This document shows positions 24,413-32,662 of a stretch of DNA of 64,000 nt, in pieces. The stretch covers positions 1 to 64,000 of the forward strand of contig JBAKBP010013207.1 in assembly GCA_037953745.1 (NCBI GenBank). The letters run 5' to 3'. The translations under genes and the position numbers were made by a program. Under the pieces are notes generated by a model, which saw only the letters and a program-made list of their open reading frames with translations, had not been told where the DNA came from and ran no database searches. Position 1 is the stretch's first letter; each line of letters opens with the position of its first letter. The stretch is from Lithodes maja (Eukaryota; Arthropoda; Malacostraca; Decapoda; Lithodidae).

Positions 24413-24614
24413 AAATCAAGCAACAACAGGTCTAGTGACCCTTCTAGGCTGCTTGTCCTCCAAAACACTGAGGATCAAGTGTCCAAACAGTGGTTTAGAG
24501 TGGGTAAGGGAACATTGGAAAGGGAACTACTGCCCTAGAACTAATGTCCGTGGCAGGATTAGGAAGTTAGTAGGGGACAGATGGGTTAGTAACTGAGGGG
24601 GGTATACAATAAAG

Positions 24615-27413
24615 TTATTCATTTACAAACGCAGTCAGTCGCGGGTTTGATGCGAGATATTTGTCTAAGCGGAGTTTAAATGAATCAACGGTGCTGCAGT
24701 CTATAACGTCTCGGGGAAGCCCATTCCACAAGTTGACAACTCGATTGAAGAAGAAATTCTTAGATTCGTGTGAGTTAAAAGATTTACCAATAATTTTGCA
24801 ACCGTTTCCCCGCGTGTAATTAGATTGGTCGATAGTGAAGTACTTACTACAGTTCATATTGTCGATGCCTTTGATGATTTTGAACACTTGAATTAAGTCG
24901 CCTCTTAATCTGCGCTGGGTTAAAGGAAATAGATTTAATTCTCTAAGACGCTCTTCGTATGGTTTGTTCTTTAGGCTAGGTATCATTTTGGTAACTCTAC
25001 GTTGAACTCGTTCTAGCTTGTTTATATCTTTTTGGTAATAAGGGCACCAGGATTGAACGCAGTATTCCAGAAGAGGGCGGACTAAGGAATTGTAAAGGGT
25101 TAGGATAACATCTTTGGAGTTATGCTCAAATGACCTGCCTATAAAGCCAATTATTTTGTTTGCCTTCTTAACAACTTCTGAACATTGTTGACTCGGTTTT
25201 AGGTTACTCGATATTGTTACTCCCAGATCGGTTTCTTTGTTTACATTCTTAAGCTGAGTGCCATTCATCGAATAGTTTGCTTTCTCATTTAGGTATCCGA
25301 TATGTAGTACTTTACATTTATCCGCATTGAAACTCATTTGCCAAATTTGGGCCCAACATGACAATTTATCTAGATTGTGTTGCATATCGTCAACTTGTTC
25401 TTTTGAGAGTACGCTATTTGCAATTTTTGTATCGTCAGCAAATTTCGAGACTGTACAGGTGAGACCCTCATCTATGTCGTTGATGTAAATTAGAAAGAGA
25501 ATTGGTCCTAGTACCGATCCCTGGGGTACCCCACTACTTACATTGGTCCATTTAGATGCCTTACCATTTATGACTACTCTTTGCTTTCTGTCGCTGAGCC
25601 AATTTTCTATCCATTGCAACACACCGTCTTGTATTCCATGCGCTTTTAGTTTTAGCAGTAATCGTTTGTGGGGAACTTTGTCAAAGGCCTTTTGAAAATC
25701 AAGGTATATAATATCTACAGCTTTACTCTCATCGTAGAGGTTGAAGATATCGTGGAAGAAGTCTAAGAGGTTTGTTAAACAGGAACGTTTTTTACGAAAG
25801 CCGTGTTGAGTATCTTTAAGTAAGTTATTTGCCTCTAAGTGATTTACGAGTCTGTCTCTTATGACCGTTTCTAGCATTTTACATACAATTGATGTTAAGC
25901 TAATTGGACGATAGTTACTGGGTAGGGATTTGCTGCCTTTTTTGAATATCGGTGTTACGTTGGCTAGCTTCCACTGATCAGGCATAGTCCCAGACTGCAA
26001 GGATTCATTGAATAGCAATGTCAGTGGTTTGGAGAGCTCATCCTTAGCTTCCTTTAGAACTCTCGGTGAGATTGTATCAGGTCCAGGCGTTTTATTTACC
26101 TTGAGTTTATCTAAACAATTCAATACTTCTCTCTCTGTAACGGTGATATTGCTTAGAACATCTGAATTATCAATCTGAATCGGCGATGGTGTAGGGATAT
26201 CACTGAGGTCTTCGGTTGTAAAAACTGATGCAAAGAAGGTATTGAGGGCATTACTCATTTGTACTTCGTCTTTGGTGTATTCTCCATTTTCATCGACTAA
26301 CGGTCCAACAGTTGAAGTAACTACTTTTTTCTTTCTGATATAACTATAGAATTCTTTCGGGTTTGTTTTACTTTGATTCGCAACATGTAACTCCAGGGTC
26401 TTTTTACTTTGCTTAATTAACTTTTTGGCTTTGCGTCGTAGCTCTACAAATTTCACCCGTTCTTCGTCATTTTGTGAGGATTTTAATCTATCATTAGCAA
26501 ATTTTTTAGCAAGCAGACAGTCTGAAATATCTTTATTCCACCATTTGGGCTTATCATTTTGGCCTGGACGCCGTATTTTCGATGGTATGCAGTCTTGCAC
26601 TGCCTTAAGGTAAGTGGTTGTGAAACACTCCCAAGATGTATTTATGTCATTATTGTTAGTCAGAAAGCTCCAGTCAGTTTCTTTAAGTTTTGATTTAAGT
26701 TTATGAAAATTTGCTTTCTTGAAATTAGGGACTTTCTCAATGCTGCTATTTGATTTGTTACTAGTAAACTTTAAAGTGAAAGTTATCGTACGATGGTCGC
26801 TGTTACTGAATTCATCACCAACATTCAAATTCTCTATTAATTCTTCTTTTGTTGCGAGTACAAGGTCAAGCACATTATTACCACGGGTCGGAGATTGTAC
26901 AAATTGAAAAAGTGAACTCTCTTGCAAGTTAGCATAGAGGTCGTGTCCAGAGTGTGAAGTAAGAATATCGCCCCATTTAGTCACGGGTAAGTTGAAATCG
27001 CCAAGAATTACGGTATCTTGTATGTTAGTTATTTCTGCAATTTGTTCATAAATTTCACTGTCAGTTTGCACTGATTGAGATGGGGGTCTGTATAATAAAG
27101 CTAGTGTTATTTTAGTTCCTCGTTTATTATTTAATAGTACGTAAGATATGTCTATATTCGCAATTTGAGGTTTTGACATTAAGACGGGATTAAGACTTTC
27201 CTTTATAAAAAACAGAACTCCTCCTCCATTTCTATTGATCCGACTTTTCTCAAACATTGTATAACCAGGAAGCGTATATTCGGCTAAAAAGTCTCTGTCT
27301 TCCGTATTTAACCAAGATTCTGTAATGCCGATTATATCATAATGTTCTGTAAACACGATTTCCTCTAGAACTGAAAATTTATTGCGTATGCTACGAGCAT
27401 TTACATAAAACAC
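24615..27413 (-). CDS. CR1 ORF2: endonuclease and reverse transcriptase
   Basis: This 932-residue protein nicks chromosomal DNA and reverse transcribes the element RNA at the nick. The apurinic-type endonuclease comes first: NARSIRNK at 5-12, ITESWL near 30, GDFN at 138-141 and SDH at 205-207. Reverse transcriptase follows, with VTPIFKKG near 486, YLDFQKAFDKV near 570, GVPQGSVLGPILF near 629 and the catalytic FADD at 658-661. A C-terminal region with LLEYCVQSW and FNRVVNLWNGLPR completes it. The listed start is a GTG. The frame is open upstream to 27575 without any ATG, overlapping ORF1 by about 95 nt, and the first ATG is at about residue 52. Translation may therefore depend on ORF1, for example by a -1 frameshift at 27512-27518, or on reinitiation. 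No stop or frameshift is seen inside. Confidence 0.93.
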   Translation of the reverse strand: MFYVNARSIRNKFSVLEEIVFTEHYDIIGITESWLNTEDRDFLAEYTLPGYTMFEKSRINRNGGGVLFFIKESLNPVLMSKPQIANIDISYVLLNNKRGTKITLALLYRPPSQSVQTDSEIYEQIAEITNIQDTVILGDFNLPVTKWGDILTSHSGHDLYANLQESSLFQFVQSPTRGNNVLDLVLATKEELIENLNVGDEFSNSDHRTITFTLKFTSNKSNSSIEKVPNFKKANFHKLKSKLKETDWSFLTNNNDINTSWECFTTTYLKAVQDCIPSKIRRPGQNDKPKWWNKDISDCLLAKKFANDRLKSSQNDEERVKFVELRRKAKKLIKQSKKTLELHVANQSKTNPKEFYSYIRKKKVVTSTVGPLVDENGEYTKDEVQMSNALNTFFASVFTTEDLSDIPTPSPIQIDNSDVLSNITVTEREVLNCLDKLKVNKTPGPDTISPRVLKEAKDELSKPLTLLFNESLQSGTMPDQWKLANVTPIFKKGSKSLPSNYRPISLTSIVCKMLETVIRDRLVNHLEANNLLKDTQHGFRKKRSCLTNLLDFFHDIFNLYDESKAVDIIYLDFQKAFDKVPHKRLLLKLKAHGIQDGVLQWIENWLSDRKQRVVINGKASKWTNVSSGVPQGSVLGPILFLIYINDIDEGLTCTVSKFADDTKIANSVLSKEQVDDMQHNLDKLSCWAQIWQMSFNADKCKVLHIGYLNEKANYSMNGTQLKNVNKETDLGVTISSNLKPSQQCSEVVKKANKIIGFIGRSFEHNSKDVILTLYNSLVRPLLEYCVQSWCPYYQKDINKLERVQRRVTKMIPSLKNKPYEERLRELNLFPLTQRRLRGDLIQVFKIIKGIDNMNCSKYFTIDQSNYTRGNGCKIIGKSFNSHESKNFFFNRVVNLWNGLPRDVIDCSTVDSFKLRLDKYLASNPRLTAFVNE

Positions 27414-27478
27414 CTTAAGAGTATTAGAGTTGGATGTTACTGATTGTGCGTTGTCTGAATTTTCAGTTCGTATTTGAC

Positions 27479-28471
27479 TTACACTACCCTGTCTTGGGTC
27501 TGGTTGACCCCGTTTTTTGAACGGAAATCCTTGACTGCATCGTTCAGCAGACGACCAAGACGTGCAGCTCCTACTTCATTGAGATGTACACCATCTCCTG
27601 AAAACAAAGATTTATCATAGTAAAAATTATCCCACGTGTCGACAAAGCCGATGTTCTCCTCCCTGCAGAGTTTGGCTAGTCGGCGATTTGTACTGGTAGC
27701 TATGTTGTAGAATCGGTTTTCTACGTCAATCCGGGGAACAATTCCTGAAATTAAGATTCTATTAGATTTTTCCTTGAAGGACCTGATCAGCCGCCGGTAC
27801 TTGCAAAGTAGTTCCTCTGACCGCGTCCGTTGGACATCGTTAGATCCAACGTGGATGACGTACGTAGTGCTTGCGGGGGCGAGCCTGGAAACCTCTTCCA
27901 GAGCCGCAACAATGTCGTCCACGCCGCCACCTGGGATACAGAATCGCTTTCTGGTCCTGGGTGCCCTGGCGCAGAACTCGGTTAGTTGGCCACGGACCAT
28001 GGAGTCGCCCACAAGCCGAACTTCTTCCGTTTCCTCTTCCTCGTCAATAGCCAGAATTTTGAAGCGGTTTTGGCATGTTGTCGGGATGACCTTCCTGGTA
28101 CTGGTACGGGGATGGACATTGTTTCTCACTAACTGAAAGTTGTCCTGGGGGGGAGTGAGAGTAGAGTCATTATTATTATCTGCAACATCTAAGGTAGCTG
28201 CTGGTGTGGGTACCGGTACTGTATGCACTGGAATGGCGGTTGACATAGTAGTGGTTTCTTGGGCCGAGGGCACTCCTACGTTGAGTGTGGCAAATTCTTG
28301 AAGGGATTCAAGCTTCGTAGTCAGGGCATCGATCTTGCGGTGAGCTGCATTCAATTCATCCGCAATCTTCTCTCGGAGCTGGCAAAATCTACAAATTTGG
28401 ACATCAGTATCAACAAACATGGTAGGGCCAAATTTACCGGAACAACTCGTGCAGGTTCGTTGCGGCGCCAT
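27479..28471 (-). CDS. CR1 ORF1: zinc-finger plus SGNH esterase-type protein
   Basis: This is the element's ORF1 product, expected to bind the element RNA. Some CR1 elements have an ORF1 with a zinc finger and an esterase domain, and this one fits. I chose the ATG at 28471 (MAPQRT), giving 330 residues, because the 20 upstream in-frame codons fall in the monomer array. Near the N-terminus two CxxC pairs (residues 7, 10, 27, 30 from this start) form a likely zinc finger, followed by a helical heptad-like stretch. The SGNH-hydrolase fold shows GDSM (catalytic Ser 157), GSND (209-212) and DGVHLN (Asp 293, His 296). All triad residues are present, so enzymatic activity is plausible. The stop is at 27479-27481. 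Confidence 0.88.
   Translation of the reverse strand: MAPQRTCTSCSGKFGPTMFVDTDVQICRFCQLREKIADELNAAHRKIDALTTKLESLQEFATLNVGVPSAQETTTMSTAIPVHTVPVPTPAATLDVADNNNDSTLTPPQDNFQLVRNNVHPRTSTRKVIPTTCQNRFKILAIDEEEETEEVRLVGDSMVRGQLTEFCARAPRTRKRFCIPGGGVDDIVAALEEVSRLAPASTTYVIHVGSNDVQRTRSEELLCKYRRLIRSFKEKSNRILISGIVPRIDVENRFYNIATSTNRRLAKLCREENIGFVDTWDNFYYDKSLFSGDGVHLNEVGAARLGRLLNDAVKDFRSKNGVNQTQDRVV
27512..27518 (-). promoter_or_regulatory. Candidate -1 ribosomal frameshift site (A AAA AAC)
   Basis: On the minus strand AAAAAAC lies in the exact phase needed: ORF1 reads TCA-AAA-AAC, and slipping back one base enters the ORF2 frame. It is within the roughly 95-nt ORF1/ORF2 overlap, about 30 nt before the ORF1 stop. 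One base downstream, GGGTC and GACCC can form a 5-bp stem with a 5-nt loop, closer than the usual 5-9 nt spacing. The heptamer and phase are seen; function is inference. Confidence 0.45.
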
Positions 28472-28483
28472 GACAATATAATC

Positions 28484-28965
28484 ACAATATGCCTGAAAAT
28501 CACACAAATTTATGTAAGCAAAATGGTACAATTAAAGCCTGAAAATCACAAAAAATGTATGTTAGCAATGTGATACAATTAATTCCTGAAAATCACAAAA
28601 TATTTTGTTAGCAATATGATAAAATTAATATGCCTGTAAATCACAAAAAATATGTTAGCAATAGAACACAATTTATGCCTGAAAAAAACAAAAATTTATG
28701 TTAGCAGTATGACACAGTTAAAGCCTGAAAATCACAAATGGACTAGAAATTTGTTACAAAATTTACTGGGAAAAAAAAGTGGGAGAGGGTTAATGTAGCC
28801 TAGTGAAAAAACTGGAAAACAGTATACAGTACAGTAACAAAAAATATTTGTTAGCAATATGGTACAATTAATGCCTGTAAATCACAAAAATAATATGTTA
28901 ATCACAAAAAGAATATTATGGCTGTAAATCACAACAAATATGTTAGCAATAGAACACAATACACT
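28484..28965 (-). repeat. Tandem array of about 47-bp monomers in the CR1 5' region
   Basis: GCCTGAAAATCACAAA followed by ATGTTAGCAATATG-like sequence and ACAATTAA recurs at about 28491, 28537, 28585, 28632, 28677, 28723, 28874 and 28920. Spacings between the first six are 45-48 bp. A non-repeat insert of about 100 bp splits the array between 28740 and 28850. It directly precedes ORF1, so it is probably the 5' UTR/promoter region of the element. Confidence 0.8.
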
Positions 28966-29036
28966 TGGAGGAAATCCGCACAATCCTACAAGGGGTTTAA
29001 TTCGGCGCAGATCTTGAACAGCAATCACGACGAATG

Positions 29037-29922
29037 GTCTAAAGCACGGTTCCCATATCTCTGTTTTGGTCTCCGTTTAGAACGGACCTACGTCATCGAT
29101 GACGTAGGTCCGTTTGGCCGTGTGTGCTCTCCCAGGAGTTAAAACTTCACGTGCGTGAAATCCAATGTTGCCACACTACCTCTTCGGTCGCCTAGTTGGG
29201 CTTCCTTTAAGTATAGATGGCAAATTATTCGTATTTGTGGTACTGCTTGACACAATGTATTGTGTTATGAACTATGTAAAAAGAGTCAAATTATGGGAGA
29301 GTAATTAAAAAGCCTGAAATCAAAGTTAAATTAACGAGCACTAGCATCAAAAGAGGCAATGTACCTCAAGCCTAAATATGTTGATTTCGGAACAAATATT
29401 ACAATGTCCATAATTGGTCGTCGTCGTGACAAAATGCACAGCTATCAAATAACAGTTTCTACACAACTCTGGCTTCACAAAATGGAAAGTATGAGACTAT
29501 TTAAAAATGTGGGCTGCCTTTTCGCCTTGCTCCTGGGCTATAACACATTGGCAGTACTTCAGAACTCGATCAACAGTGTGTCCGTGGAGGAGAGAGCGAG
29601 TGTTTCTCTTGTTTACATTATAAATACGCACTATACGTACATTCTGTGTGTGTATACATAGGTTATAGGGTGTGTACTATTCATTGGTGGTCAGTAGGCC
29701 TACATAATATCTCATGGGCACCAGAAATACACGCAATTCTCTTCCGGCGTCCATCCAAAGTTAAATCAGATTCAACTCTGAACGGAAGGTCATGACGGAG
29801 GGTTTCTAGCCTCGGTTCCCACCCGCCGCAGCCCACACGTGGACGAACCTGCTTCACCGATGACGTTGGTCCGTCAAAAATGGAGGCCAAAACGGAGATA
29901 TGGGAATCACGCTTCAGACATG
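29037..29922. repeat. Element bounded by about 80-bp inverted repeats
   Basis: GTCT(A/G)AAGC followed by a block containing TTCCCATATCTC and TTTTGG(T/C)CTCC occurs on the plus strand at 29037-29115 and on the minus strand at about 29922-29845. The interior of roughly 730 bp has no gene I can support. It may be a non-autonomous DNA element, but no clear target duplication was found. Confidence 0.55.
29081..29114. repeat. Perfect 34-bp palindrome with ACGTCAT/ATGACGT halves
   Basis: Bases 29081-29097 are the exact reverse complement of 29098-29114, centred on ATCGAT. The palindrome contains two ATGACGTAG half sites resembling CRE/ATF motifs. The other inverted-repeat member carries only a diverged version. 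Confidence 0.85.
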
Positions 29923-30184
29923 ACAAGAGCCACTAAACTTTGAGAAGTGCAAGGGGGTGTACAACGGTTATGTGTATCTTGAATCAGTTTATTCACTGTA
30001 ACAGAGGAAGGCAGAGGAGTGCGGACAGAAACAGACAAACCGGTTTGTGTGGGACATATTTACCGTGAGCTTACTCAGTTATAAAAATATACTAGGTGAG
30101 GGTTAGTTCACAAAAATTGATCTAAGCATGCTTTGAAGGTTGATACAGTGTCACAATGTATACATTTTGTATTATGTTTTCTCC
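29923..30184. other. Non-coding stretch, nothing recognised
   Basis: No gene or repeat family is recognised in this short interval before the SINE. Confidence 0.5.
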
Positions 30185-30310
30185 ACTAACCAACCTTACT
30201 CCTAAACTCGATTTAATGAAATTAACAAACACATGTGGCAGTCCGGGGATTCGAACCCAGGACGCTCACACCGAAAATCAACACACTAATGCATTGCACC
30301 ACGAAGACAG

Positions 30311-30312
<2 letters not shown>
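30185..30312 (-). mobile_element. tRNA-derived SINE, family 2, copy 1
   Basis: On the minus strand it has an A-box-like TGGTGCAATGCATTAG and a perfect B box GGTTCGAATCC (30247-30257). A tail follows that is shared with 43985-44117 (CAATTAATGAAATCAACAAA on the opposite strand). It is flanked by (TA)n at 30313-30353. A functional tRNA is unlikely because the acceptor stem is not evident. Confidence 0.65.
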
Positions 30313-30353
<41 letters not shown>

Positions 30354-30354
<1 letters not shown>

Positions 30355-30577
30355 TGTATATACTGGTGATCTTCAAAACAAAGGAATATGTGATTAAGGG
30401 ATATAATTCCCCTCCATACCTGCTATCACTCCTCCACATGTGTCAACCCCCCCCCCCCTCCACTTTCCCCCCTCCCCCCTTCAATTATCACATATTTTTC
30501 CTCTTATTCCCTTGTTTATCGGTTTATTTTCCGTGCCAATATCCCCCACCCGGTTTCAAGGTAGTGTGGGTGCATAT
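30354..30577. other. Non-coding flank of the LTR retrotransposon
   Basis: It contains a poly-C block (about 30448-30459) and C/T-rich sequence. No gene is seen. Confidence 0.6.
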
Positions 30578-32382
30578 TGTTACGGCTGGATCGGCAATAC
30601 ATATTCGGGATTCTTGATCGTAGGACAGAAATGGCTTATGTGACAACGACACGCTCGATTCCAGTCCCAAATACTATATGCTCCAGACAACAAAAGCACC
30701 AACGCCCTACAGAGTTATCGTCTATGGTAACGAGGTACCTTAACTCGGCGAAAGTGTACAACAGGGGTAGGCTATGAGGCTAAACTCCCTCAGACATTTA
30801 TAGGTTACGTTATTACTAAAGAAATGCAATACTCAAGAAACTACGTTAATATTAAGCCTCTAATAATGTAGAATAGAAGCAGGCTAAAGGTATGACAGTG
30901 AAATGCTAAATGACAAATGTACACGCCTACTTGAAAGCGCGTGCACTAGAATAACTGTCCCCTACTAACATACACTAGCATGTAGCATACAAGATGTTCA
31001 TGATCCAGTAGATACCTAATAATACACATGGAAGGAACATAAATAGTAGTCACTTATTATAATAATGAATCTATACTTGGAATAACTAAAAGGTTGCAGG
31101 CAACAGTACTGCGCCGGTAGCCTACTACCGCATAGGCTACTTCGCTTCTCTCACTCTGTCTCCCCTCTGAGTCCGTATGCGCCCTACGCAACGGAACTCC
31201 GGACACAGCAGCAAAACGACAGTGCAGTTAATTGATACATGAAAGTATTAATAGTGTTGTCTTGTGTGTGAGTAATGTGTATTGTAAAGTGTTACATACA
31301 TAAACTTAAAGAGAGCTGCAATGCATAGTAAAATAAAGATACAACCCACTCATCATCCCCATGTGTTCTAGCTAGCAGGCCAAGTCACAGGAGCAACGAG
31401 TCCCAGCACCGAAAGCGAGAACCCAGGAAAAGACTGCAGAGAACACAAGGACAGATAAATTACGTTACTCTACTATACCGGCACTACGAGCGAGCTGTAG
31501 TCTCTGGTACTGCACTCGCTCCTGGCTCGGTAGGCAAATCAAGGCTAAGTCCTCACCCCTCTACAGACAACTCCTGGGCATGGTCGGGCTCTTACACATG
31601 GCACTAGTCTAGTCACAAATTGGATGATGAGCTGGGCATATAACTCGTGAACATGTAGAACGTTCACCAACTATCCTCATCAAGAAGATCGCTGTTCACA
31701 TTAACCCCTTAAATCTAATACATGTAAATATATGCTTGTCCTAAGAGTAATACGAGAGGTGAGTGCTGAAACTCCTTTAGGACCTCAAGGGAAGGTTATG
31801 CATTTAAATAGAGAGAAGAATGAAATGAGAGTAATGTCGTCAGAGAGAAAGAGTGCAACCGTGAGAAATTGGGAGAGAGGGCAAGGGATGTTAGAATCTC
31901 AAAGGTTCTAGGCAACCTGATCATGGAACACACAGCGAGCCTCCATGCAATGTGCAGTACGACAACATGGGCAGCCAGGCAGCATATGCAGGCGGCAATG
32001 TACTACCAACCCTGTCGCACCTAGCTATAAGCGCAGGGCTGCCAACCGGTCCATACGTCTGGCAACCACCCCCCCGGCAGCGTGGCGCACCGCTACCCTC
32101 TCGCTCTGAAGTCCAACTCACTCTCTCTCTCTGAATTCCCACTGTCTTATCTATCAACTTCTCTATTGATACTACATATTAAATGGAAGGTCTCAACATG
32201 GCTTAAAACAAAACCCACCACTGGTTAGCAAATGACGAGACCTTTGCAGAGATACAAAGAACATAGTTATACGTTGTCACACTCAATATAAGCAGCCAGC
32301 ATGGTACAGCGCGGTACCGTGGTGGTACAGTGGAGTACCAAGGAGTACAATCAGGTTGCGTTGCCACGCACTGGGCGTCACA
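30578..32382 (-). repeat. 3' LTR of copy A (1805 bp)
   Basis: On the minus strand it runs TGTGACGCCC to CCGTAACA, with TG...CA ends. It is aligned to 38008-39812 with the same length and about five substitutions. Confidence 0.95.
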
Positions 32383-32393
32383 GCCCCCCCAAG
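32383..32393 (-). other. Polypurine tract of copy A
   Basis: The minus-strand sequence CTTGGGGGGGC lies directly upstream of the 3' LTR, where plus-strand DNA synthesis is primed in LTR retrotransposons. Copy C has the same tract at 58703-58713. Confidence 0.75.
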
Positions 32394-32662
32394 ATTTTAG
32401 ATAATCGACCTTAGAAGCATTATCAAAATCTGACAGGCAACCAACCGACCTGCTACCCTTAGCTGCCACTAATTGCAAAAGGTGCACAACAACTGAAGAG
32501 TGAATTATACATAAAACACAATATCGCATGCATCATGCTACAACAATAAAGACTTACAAAACTAAAAAAAAAATTCTCGTTTATTTTATTGTTTTATAAT
32601 CTTTTTGGACGGCGTTATGATAGCCTAATTTTACTCCTGCTCAACCCACACACCGTGGACGA

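Larger units (their letters stand above)
24385..28975 (-). mobile_element. CR1-like non-LTR retrotransposon, near-intact
   Basis: On the minus strand the order is a tandem monomer array (28484-28965), ORF1 (28471-27479), ORF2 (to 24615), a short 3' UTR and CTTTGTACTC repeats at the 3' end (24385-24412). Both ORFs are uninterrupted. The esterase-type ORF1, the CR1-style ORF2 with an N-terminal NARSIRNK motif, and the 3' short repeats agree on the CR1 group. The 5' limit is uncertain: sequence up to about 29030 could be 5' UTR. No target duplication could be identified. Confidence 0.88.

Noticed and set aside
27479..28471. Host esterase gene
   Set aside because: The SGNH motifs are present, but the frame is directly followed by CR1 ORF2 on the same strand, so it is ORF1 of the retrotransposon.
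28484..28965. CRISPR-like repeats with AT-rich spacers
   Set aside because: Repeat and intervening sequence both recur with similarity, so the whole 47-bp unit is a tandem monomer in a retrotransposon 5' region.
29359..29661. 100-codon plus-strand frame
   Set aside because: It lies within the spacer of an inverted-repeat element and has no recognisable family, so it is not supported.
30232..30312. Functional tRNA gene
   Set aside because: The A and B boxes are good, but no acceptor stem is apparent and the sequence continues into a shared SINE tail with further copies.
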